Below, piece by piece: positions 9,101 through 13,236 of a DNA stretch of 13,236 bases (positions within the stretch are counted from its first letter, which is position 1; the number at the start of each line of letters is the position of its first letter). This DNA comes from Isohypsibius dastychi. Taxonomy: Eukaryota > Tardigrada > Eutardigrada > Parachela > Isohypsibiidae. The notes under the pieces were generated by a model, which saw only the letters and a list, made by a program, of their open reading frames with translations, had not been told where the DNA came from and did not search any database. The position numbers and the translations under genes are program-made. Location: assembly GCA_034696485.1 (NCBI GenBank), contig JAQIWT010000990.1, positions 1 through 13,236 of the forward strand, in the 5' to 3' direction.

Positions 9101-10945
9101 GGTTCGTTTCAAAATGAGTTTGGAATAACTCGTGGTACTTGAACTGTTTCAGAATTATCTTAAAGCTTAGAAATAACATAGATCCAATTGAAAAATCATT
9201 GGGATACTGAAAGTTAACGGTCTTAGTTGAGTTATGAATTTTCAAAGGTGCTTTGGACAAGTTGGTGTAGACATACTCTGTACTTGAATGAGTGTATATT
9301 ACGGAGTTTAAATCTGCAGTAGAAGTTACTTTTTCTTCCGCTAAAGAACCAACCAATTGTTGCGCGCAAAAACTTCTTCTGCGATCTAGTAGATCAACGT
9401 TTTGAATTCGAAAACCTGCTGGAACTTGATATCAAGTACCATCTGAAAGCGCACACGTTGGCTTTTTGTCAGCCCATTTATTCTATTCCCTGTTGTCCTT
9501 AAAACCTAGATACACCACTGCTGCATTGTTATCGTATCGGCATTCAGATCAGCGATGCTCAAATACGAGTACGAAGCGATAATGATTCAATTCGGTGTAT
9601 CAGTGGTTAGTTGAAAATTTCGAGTATCTTTTCCCGGTATCAAATCCAGATCATTCTTGAAATCCTTCTTCACGGATGAGTACAGGCCGGGAACGGAATG
9701 ATAGCGAATGAAACCAAATAAACAAAGAGTGCAAATTACACTCATTCCCTATTCAAACAGAACGATCATTTTTAGGTGACATCCGAGCATGTCCAGTCTG
9801 GAAGTTTGTTCTCGGCACTTGATCAGATGTTTCCAGACCAAGATATTGTTTACCTGCAGTCGGATGACGTCAAACAACTGACTCTGGAAATCGCAACAAA
9901 CGTCATGGCGACCGAAGTGACCGATGATGAATTTGTCAGCTCAGATCAATCGCTCTCCATAAGTAGCCTCTTGGTGAACCTGCTAAAAATCCGCACAGTC
10001 TCCACGACATCATTCGAAGCACAAATGTGGGATTCGGTATTTTGGCATGATGATAACTCCCGGCCAGACAAGATCACTCAATCACTGAATGAAGTCTACA
10101 ATAAGAGTGATAGCACGCTGAAGGAAATCATCAAAAATGGAATGACCAGTGCAAGTACTGACAACTATTCAACAAGCGACGGGACGAACTTTAGTCTTGG
10201 CAGTTTCAGCGCTGGAGGGAATAGCGCGGCCTCGCAATCTAGTTCTCTTAATTCAATGTCACAGTTGGACAAAGAAAAATTGGTTGAGCTTCTGAACGAA
10301 GCTAAAGTGACATCGCAGTGGAATGGGGAGGTTTTCGTTCCTCGACCCATGCAGCTGAGTCGGACCAACCTGGCTGCATTGCGAACTTCAGCAGTCATCA
10401 CAACAACTCAAGTCCGAGTGACCAAGACTTCATCGGAGCTGAGTAGCCGAATGAATGTCATGGATTCATCAGCCACAGTTGGGGAAGTTATGCATCAGCG
10501 AGATCAAATTCGTAGTTTGGAAGAGAATTTAGCCAACGTTTGGTGGAAGTTTTCCGCGCTCGAAAAGAGTGGGCAGTTGGCTGCAACGGGGACTATTGCG
10601 GCGTATTACCATATTCCAGGTGCTTCGAATGAGCTTCCAGATGGTTGGAAGCAATGTAATGGCTGGCCAGTAGACTGCGAGCTTTTTCCGAAACTGTGTT
10701 ATTTGACCGGTGGTAACCTTCCTGATCTTCGCGAGCGATTTCCGATCGGTCAGATGCCAGGGGGTTCGGCTTTTGATATCTATGGGCGGGACGACTATCA
10801 GCTTGGCACCATGGGTAAACAAGGGGGTGAGAAAAAGCACAGGTTGTCGGAGCGGGAAGTATTGGCAAGCAATTCCATCGGGATCTCACATCCGCACAAC
10901 AATATGCCACCGTATTTTGTCGTCAAGTTCATGATAAAAACCTGA
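3062..10945 (+). CDS. Secreted phage tail collar-domain protein (three-exon gene)
   Basis: Coding exons are 3062-3173, 4440-4993 and 9776-10945. They join phase 1 then phase 0 without a stop: 666 nt plus 1170 nt give 611 residues and a TGA. Residues 1-22 look like a signal peptide (Met-Leu-Arg, then a hydrophobic core, ending Ala-Ile-Ser-Ala), so the product is probably secreted. Residues 38-222 form a mixed aromatic and beta-rich region I do not recognise, with Cys181 and Cys187. Residues 343-384 are Ser-, Asn- and Gly-rich, about 459-486 is a short coiled coil, and 494-611 matches the phage tail collar family. Sequons lie at Asn184, Asn331, Asn352 and Asn360. In phages, collar domains sit in trimeric fibres that bind surfaces; a similar adhesive or recognition role here is inference. 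I recall similar collar proteins in crustacean genomes but cannot verify it. Coding sequence and splicing are strong; function is unknown. Confidence 0.85.
3333..3350. repeat. Perfect hairpin, 7-bp stem, 4-nt loop, in intron 1
   Basis: actatcg, ataa, cgatagt. It opens a block of degenerate ttcggg(a/t)ggct repeats. Confidence 0.6.
3350..3455 (+). repeat. Degenerate ttcgggaggct repeats ending in poly-C
   Basis: Four variants of ttcggg(a/t)ggct occur at irregular spacing between about 3350 and 3430, followed by a 16-base C run at 3440-3455. This looks like the edge of a mobile or satellite repeat. I cannot assign a family. Confidence 0.5.
3716..3790 (+). repeat. Diverged direct repeat, copy 1 (intron 1)
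   Basis: The stretch containing cgacgacgcagcctttacg and cgccgtcgattgacagtgtg aligns in the same orientation with 12927-13005. Divergence is substantial, so this is an old interspersed repeat. Confidence 0.5.
4135..4170 (+). repeat. Poly-C tract in intron 1
   Basis: An almost pure C stretch broken by one A at 4153, with 16 consecutive C at 4154-4169. Such homopolymers are prone to sequencing and assembly length error. Confidence 0.9.
4440..4993 (+). CDS. Exon 2: N-terminal region of the collar-domain protein
   Basis: Follows the pyrimidine-rich acceptor tgctgctcttcaattcag and ends at a consensus cag|gtaagc donor. The frame is open for all 554 nt and codes residues 38-222. It contains RSWGALEISPNAYLSAIYRG, many aromatic and beta-prone residues, an acidic segment (Trp-Asp-Glu-Glu-Phe-Glu-Glu-Phe) and a pair of cysteines at 181 and 187 around an N-glycosylation sequon. 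I do not recognise the domain. The start of the frame is set by the acceptor and phase, not by a methionine. Confidence 0.85.
5039..5046 (+). repeat. Left target-site duplication of the hAT-like insertion
   Basis: ctgcatca immediately before the terminal cagtgg. Matches ctgcattg at 9521-9528 in six of eight bases. Confidence 0.45.
5061..5180 (+). repeat. G-run and GGCCCCATATAAG-type repeat block, first part
   Basis: A 10-base G run is followed by agggcggcggcccgagcc, then ttgggccccacaattcggg, gacccatataagaattttt and a further catataaaaattc variant. Related words recur at about 5880-6010, so both belong to one degenerate family. Confidence 0.55.
5225..5381. mobile_element. MITE with perfect 35-bp terminal inverted repeats
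   Basis: 5225-5259 (starting tactccgttctgccgattaa) is an exact reverse complement of 5347-5381. The element is 157 bp with an 87-bp centre and no coding capacity. The outermost bases are TA on both sides, so a TA target duplication with terminal repeats starting CTCCGTTC fits the Tc1/mariner superfamily (Stowaway-like layout). It is nested in the left part of the hAT-like block. Perfect arms indicate recent activity or gene conversion. Confidence 0.8.
5434..5648 (+). repeat. Cluster of G-homopolymer tracts (quadruplex potential)
   Basis: G runs lie at 5434-5438, 5440-5452, 5555-5566, 5588-5593, 5595-5599, 5633-5642 and 5644-5648, separated by A/T-rich spacers with aaaaacgg and cgttttttt words. 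The ends read gggggtcca at both 5452 and 5648, which suggests duplicated copies of one element. Four or more G runs on one strand could form G-quadruplexes in the pre-mRNA intron. Confidence 0.6.
5706..5777. repeat. 72-bp foldback with 19-bp arms
   Basis: tcaacttgtcagtccgcct (5706-5724) matches the reverse complement of 5759-5777 with two differences. The 34-nt loop has no coding potential. Confidence 0.65.
5880..6010 (+). repeat. Degenerate GGCCCCATATAAG repeats, second part
   Basis: Contains ttggccccatgg, aggccccatgcgg, ggggccccacataag, aggccccatataagaat and gggccccatatag, spaced 20-40 nt. Immediately downstream (6010-6034) starts the segment that pairs with the right end of the hAT-like element. 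Confidence 0.6.
6035..7040. other. Transposon interior without identifiable genes
   Basis: AT-rich and stop-rich in all frames. The minus-strand open stretch at 6556-6780 shows no recognisable motif. The bases around 6700-6760 contain accggcagagggcaac and share a gccctctgcc word with 12327-12340, so a short dispersed repeat is possible. Confidence 0.4.
7041..7100 (+). repeat. Coding-like segment homologous to 9224-9284, inverted
   Basis: acagagtatgtctacaccaa, then ttgtcca and a diverged tail, match the reverse complement of 9224-9284. Translation gives TEYVYTKLS and, after three residues, LKVHDS; the other copy gives TEYVYTNLS and LKIHNS. The frame is closed by stops within about 30 codons on each side, so this copy is a fragment. 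Confidence 0.55.
7101..7726. other. Interior of the hAT-like block, no supportable gene
   Basis: An open frame at 7196-7529 begins just after a ctgactgcag acceptor-like site, and another frame over the same bases (about 7185-7312) also reads for roughly 40 codons. Neither shows a known motif, and splicing into the phase-0 exons would end in a stop. Left unassigned. Confidence 0.35.
7727..8683. mobile_element. Candidate TTAA-flanked element with inverted ends
   Basis: agttaaggtgaccttgtc at 7725-7742 is an exact reverse complement of 8668-8685. Both arms carry TTAA at the outer edge (7727-7730 and 8680-8683), the target of piggyBac-type transposons, giving a unit of about 957 bp. Against piggyBac, the ends start GGTGACC rather than the usual CCC, and the perfect match is short. 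The interior has a TATA-like sequence (gaatataagag near 8146-8156) and no transposase. The right border cuts the BED-like minus-strand frame. Confidence 0.4.
8690..8850 (-). pseudogene. Possible BED zinc-finger remnant of a hAT transposase
   Basis: Read on the minus strand, the frame gives KKFESQFLADYFVCVKCERR, then INYSSSALRAK and further on GCSS. The C-x2-C followed by a Tyr-Ser-Ser-Ser stretch resembles the start of hAT BED fingers, which continue with a Thr-Ser-x-Leu-x2-His segment. Here that second half is scrambled, as if by small indels, and an upstream in-frame stop closes the frame. It sits inside hAT-like ends, which supports the idea, but the similarity is short. Confidence 0.3.
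9012..9436 (-). pseudogene. Unrecognised minus-strand ORF inside the hAT-like element
   Basis: Open for about 140 codons from about 9436 down to the TAA at 9012. It has no early ATG and reads ..QVPAGFRIQNVDLLDRRR.., with a mixed, protein-like composition, and ends ..SESHFEKAIK. The final codons lie at ctatcaa|gtaaga, so a splice donor is possible instead of a true stop. An acceptor-like ctctttccacag lies about 150 nt further, but the frame after it meets a stop. A related fragment lies inverted at 7041-7100. It may be transposon-encoded, since it begins about 85 nt inside the element's right end. I cannot name a family. Confidence 0.4.
9224..9284 (-). repeat. Partner of the inverted segment at 7041-7100
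   Basis: Minus strand codes TEYVYTNLSKAPLKIHNS within the unrecognised ORF. The first 20 bases are identical to the plus-strand copy at 7041-7060 and the rest is diverged. Confidence 0.55.
9521..9528 (+). repeat. Right target-site duplication of the hAT-like insertion
   Basis: ctgcattg immediately after the terminal ccactg. The last two bases differ from the left copy. Confidence 0.45.
9776..10945 (+). CDS. Exon 3: Ser-rich linker, coiled coil and phage collar domain
   Basis: Follows a catttttag acceptor and is open for 390 codons to the TGA at 10943-10945. The first codon is GTG (Val223) in phase 0 with exon 2, so it is not a start codon. Residues 223-342 are acidic and mixed; 343-384 are Ser-, Asn- and Gly-rich; about 459-486 (QIRSLEENLANVWWKF region) is a probable coiled coil. 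The last 118 residues carry collar hallmarks in order: a Gly-Thr-Ile-Ala-Ala start at 494, LPDGWKQCNG at 509-518, NLPDLRERFPIGQ at 536-548, GGEKKHRLSEREV at 572-584 and HPHNNMPPYFVVKFMIKT at the C-terminus. In phage relatives the loop between the His-rich strand and the final Asn-Asn-x-Pro-Pro-Tyr motif is usually longer; here it is about ten residues. Confidence 0.9.
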   Translation: MTSEHVQSGSLFSALDQMFPDQDIVYLQSDDVKQLTLEIATNVMATEVTDDEFVSSDQSLSISSLLVNLLKIRTVSTTSFEAQMWDSVFWHDDNSRPDKITQSLNEVYNKSDSTLKEIIKNGMTSASTDNYSTSDGTNFSLGSFSAGGNSAASQSSSLNSMSQLDKEKLVELLNEAKVTSQWNGEVFVPRPMQLSRTNLAALRTSAVITTTQVRVTKTSSELSSRMNVMDSSATVGEVMHQRDQIRSLEENLANVWWKFSALEKSGQLAATGTIAAYYHIPGASNELPDGWKQCNGWPVDCELFPKLCYLTGGNLPDLRERFPIGQMPGGSAFDIYGRDDYQLGTMGKQGGEKKHRLSEREVLASNSIGISHPHNNMPPYFVVKFMIKT

Positions 10946-11557
10946 TTATCTATTAGTTTTCAACGGGAACAAACCGCTGAAAAGAGGAATAACTGTAACA
11001 AAGAAAAGTAATCGTACGTCACGGGAACTACGAGTTTGGCTTCGCGTGATACTCTTGCATCTCATGAGATTTTGTGAGGTTGACAAACTCTGATGTCATT
11101 AGAAACTTTTTGAGTTGAGATGGTGAAGCGATGATTAAACCAAACGTCACTGTAAAAGTTTCGAAATCACGTTGTCCTAGAATCAGTACAAAACTGCGTT
11201 GAACCATTTTGAAAGGAATAGAAATGATCTTCGAAACCTTCCGCAATCAAGAAGAGTTTCGTATCCATCTTGGATTCATATGTTTGGTGGATCAGCAGCG
11301 GGTACATCGGTATTATTCCCATTATCTATGAGACAACCATCTGTTGACACCCCACCCACCCCCTGTACCTCAAATCACCAATTACTCTCACTGAAATCAC
11401 ATAATCTTTCGTCACATCGAAGAATCTTCCTACGCTTAGCGTCAAATTGCATCCTTCGAGATAACTCATCATGTTTGAGATAACTCATCCACGAATCAGT
11501 GCTTGGGTCAAGCAAATTCTCTTCCCTAACCGACATCTGAAACCATGTAAGCTTTAG
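10946..11557 (+). other. Presumed 3' UTR and downstream flank of the collar gene
   Basis: No AATAAA follows the stop closely. The nearest candidate is ATTAAA at 11134-11139, about 190 nt after the TGA. Frames on both strands are short and unremarkable. Confidence 0.45.
11134..11139 (+). terminator. Possible polyadenylation signal (ATTAAA)
   Basis: The common ATTAAA variant, 190 nt after the stop codon, with a mildly T/G-rich stretch 30-40 nt downstream (gtttcg, gttgtc). An AATAAA at 11633-11638 is an alternative but lies in the foldback arm, where the partner copy lacks it. Confidence 0.3.
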
Positions 11558-11740
11558 AAGCAGGACAGCCTTTGTGCCCTCTTTGCCGGCCATCATCCGA
11601 TGCCTCATTTGATAGAGGAAGATGTGAGGAATAATAAAAAATCATAAAATTCGGTGGAGCTCATCTCATTGAGGAGATATGGATTCTTGAAAACATGCCA
11701 TTTTTGGGCAGTGACGTTTGTTTAACTCTTCTCTTGCCTG
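11558..11740. repeat. Left arm of a ~1.4-kb foldback
   Basis: Aligns over its whole length with the reverse complement of 12701-12922. Shared words include ctttgtgccctct, catcatccgat, agatgtgaggaata, ggagctcatctca, tgaggagatatg, gaaaacatg and ttaactcttctcttgcc. The right arm has about 40 extra bases near 12722-12765. Pairing may resume at 11766-11790 with 12675-12700 (gggtgggattttttccacccc against ggggtgatttttatcccgcc). Confidence 0.75.
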
Positions 11741-12700
11741 GTGATTTTGGTTGCACCGCTTGCCGGGTGGGATTTTTTCCACCCCAGGTCAGTTGACCAA
11801 TGCGGTGTATTATAGTTAGCAAAAAAGATCTCAGACCAAGCTTACTTATTTGTTGAGTGTGGTCATTTCGAAGAGGAATAATTACCCGCGGTCTATAGAT
11901 CGCTACAGGGACAGGTTTTCTAGAGCCACAATTACAAAACAATTCCAATACCGTAAATCAAATAACAACTAGACCAAGTTCATTTTTCTAAAATCAAGAA
12001 TTGCAGTTAGCACAAGCATAATTATGTGATTTGCGCGAACGTGTTCCAAGCAACTTTTTTGGAGGCATTTTCGAATAATGAAATTGTCACAAAATTGAAA
12101 CCAGTTGTATGAGCACAGATTGATCTAGCATTCTAATTTGTTATAGTCATCTTGGTCGAATAAATTGTTTTTTGGCGGTTATTCGGAAGTTTTTTGAATC
12201 AAGCGGTGGCTGATTGAAAATACAATGCTTGTTTGAAATAGTGTGAATTCAAAGGGGCGCAAGTCGTATGTTTGCTGTGTGTAGAGAGAACAAAGAGCGA
12301 CTGACCGCTGTCCTGCCGCTGCTTTGCCCTCTGCCCGGCAACTGACCAGTGTAAAAAACTTTCACTCTTCTCGAATTTATCTTCAAAATCCCGTTCGGGC
12401 TTAAAACAAATTTGAAACTCCATCCTCTGGGGAAAATATCCAGTTCCAGTTCTGGTTTTTCAGAATTAATTAATAATTTTTTCTGGAAGCGAGATATTTG
12501 ATTGAATGAAAATTGGTGTGGAACCCACAAAAACAATCCCAGCTGGTTTCTAGAAGAAAGAACCGAGACTTCATCATTTGGAAAAGACAGAAATGTAGAA
12601 ATCACAAACCTCTACGTTGATTTTGGACTTTTAAGCGATAACTTTGATAGTTCACGAGATATCCAACTTTTAAACTAGCGTGGGGTGATTTTTATCCCGC
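11741..12700. other. Spacer of the foldback, no supportable gene
   Basis: AT-rich with short frames on the minus strand (11661-11948, 12199-12605) that show no motif. It holds a near-tandem pair ttgcctggtgatttt and ttgccgggtgggatttt at 11734-11775. It resembles decayed transposon DNA. Confidence 0.4.
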
Positions 12701-12922
12701 CTGGCAAGAGAAGAGTTAATGCCACTAACCTAGGCGTTATCGTACAACACCCGATTGGGTGACCTCACTGCCCCAAAAGTAGCATGTTTTCAAAAAGTCA
12801 TATCTCCTCAGTGAGATGAGCTCCGCCGAATTTCATGATTTCCTGTTATTCCTCACATCTTCTTCTATCGAATGATGTATCGGATGATGGCGGAAAAGAG
12901 GGCACAAAGGCAGTTCTGCTTG
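12701..12922. repeat. Right arm of the ~1.4-kb foldback
   Basis: Inverted, diverged copy of 11558-11740. The spacer is about 960 nt. A 77-codon minus-strand frame starting in the left arm is frameshifted in this arm, which argues against a conserved protein. Confidence 0.75.
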
Positions 12923-12926
12923 TTAA

Positions 12927-13005
12927 ACATACGTCGACGAATACGTCGACGCAGGCTTTACGTTACGCCGTCACGTGACAGAGCGTGAGTCGCGCACCGC
13001 CTGGC
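12927..13005 (+). repeat. Diverged direct repeat, copy 2
   Basis: Contains tacgtcgacgaa followed by tacgtcgacgca (a 12-bp tandem), then ggctttacg and cgccgtcacgtgacag, aligned with 3716-3790. The copy lies directly beside the right arm of the large foldback. Confidence 0.5.
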
Positions 13006-13159
13006 TTTAAACTGCCAACATAATTCGTCCCTAGGATTTTTCCGGTAGGGTTTTTAGATTTCACATTATTTCGCCCTTGAAATGACTCTGATTGTTGTAG
13101 TTTAATGATGGAACTAGACTTTTAATGCAAAAGCCGTTAGGCTAGATTTCAGGCAATGC

Positions 13160-13236
13160 TTTTCCGGAGGCTTTTCTCTCGCTGACCTTCAGCGTGACCG
13201 CTATTTAATACACTTATCCTGGAGACTGGTATATAG
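13160..13236 (+). repeat. 77-bp repeat, copy 2, cut by window end
   Basis: Near-identical inverted copy of 1697-1773. It runs into the window end, so the true length is unknown. No LINE coding sequence precedes it. The 30-odd bases before it resemble the bases that follow the repeat in the other copy, which suggests a tandem unit of about 112 bp. Confidence 0.8.

Larger units (their letters stand above)
5047..9520. mobile_element. hAT-like composite transposon insertion in intron 2
   Basis: The left end reads cagtggtgtatttagg and the right end is the reverse complement of cagtggtgtatctagg, one difference. CAGTGGYGTAnCTAGG-type ends are characteristic of many hAT elements. The flanking 8-mers are ctgcatca (5039-5046) and ctgcattg (9521-9528), six of eight identical, as expected for an old 8-bp hAT target duplication. 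A second matched pair lies inward: 6010-6034 and the reverse complement of 9480-9504 agree at 23 of 25 positions. No intact transposase is visible; a possible BED zinc-finger remnant lies on the minus strand. The interior contains several nested repeats. It may instead be two related hAT elements with adjoining debris. Confidence 0.6.
4994..9775 (+). other. Intron 2 (4782 nt) enlarged by transposon insertion
   Basis: Runs from gtaagc at 4994 to tttttag at 9775, joining two phase-0 exon ends. Almost all of it (5047-9520) lies between hAT-like terminal inverted repeats with imperfect 8-bp direct repeats. Without the insert and one target copy the intron would be about 300 nt. Confidence 0.75.

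Noticed and set aside
10165-10910. Several minus-strand and off-frame ORFs over exon 3
   Set aside because: Shadows of the real coding frame, which alone carries the collar motifs.
9776-10945. Reading exon 3 as a stand-alone phage or bacterial gene starting at GTG
   Set aside because: The GTG directly follows an AG acceptor and is in phase with exon 2. There is no ribosome binding site or neighbouring phage gene, and the surroundings are eukaryotic repeats.
11375-11608. 77-codon minus-strand ORF starting in the foldback arm
   Set aside because: The corresponding right-arm sequence has a one-base indel that breaks the frame within 10 codons, so protein conservation is not supported.
12199-12605. 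Overlapping minus-strand ORFs in the foldback spacer
   Set aside because: No start context, motif or splice support. A short gccctctgcc word shared with 6700-6760 suggests repeat DNA.

Overview
The window looks like nuclear DNA of a metazoan, most likely an invertebrate; a crustacean or other arthropod is a guess, not something the sequence proves. The reasons are a spliced gene with consensus GT...AG junctions and phase-matched exons, a TATA box upstream of it, large non-coding tracts packed with transposon debris, long poly-G and poly-C runs, a LINE fragment, and no bacterial operon structure. One host gene is well supported, in three plus-strand exons: 3062-3173, 4440-4993 and 9776-10945. 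Spliced, they give a 611-residue protein. It has a signal peptide, an N-terminal half I cannot assign, a Ser-rich linker, a short coiled coil, and a C-terminal domain (about residues 494-611) that carries the hallmarks of the bacteriophage tail-fibre collar fold. A secreted animal protein built on a phage tail collar domain is the most notable content here. Layout from left to right: 1-1680 is AT-rich with no supportable gene. 1681-2454 is a minus-strand, frameshifted 3' end of a non-LTR retrotransposon ORF2, recognised by its terminal Cys-Cys-His-Cys motif. 2460-2988 holds small repeats and a perfect hairpin, then a TATA box (2989-2995) and exon 1. Intron 1 (3174-4439) holds degenerate repeats and poly-C tracts. 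Intron 2 (4994-9775) is mostly one transposon-like block. Its ends at 5047 and 9520 form hAT-like terminal inverted repeats flanked by imperfect 8-bp target duplications. Removing it leaves an intron of about 300 bases. Inside it are nested pieces: a MITE with perfect 35-bp terminal repeats (5225-5381), poly-G tracts, degenerate GGCCCCATATAAG repeats, a small foldback, a candidate TTAA-flanked element (7727-8683), a minus-strand ORF of unknown nature (about 9012-9436) and a possible BED zinc-finger remnant. Downstream of the gene are a roughly 1.4-kb foldback (arms 11558-11740 and 12701-12922), a diverged direct repeat of an intron 1 segment, and at the very end an inverted second copy of the 77-bp repeat seen at 1697-1773. 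Apart from the collar-domain gene, nothing forms a pathway or operon. The rest is best read as the gene's introns and flanks filling with transposons over time.
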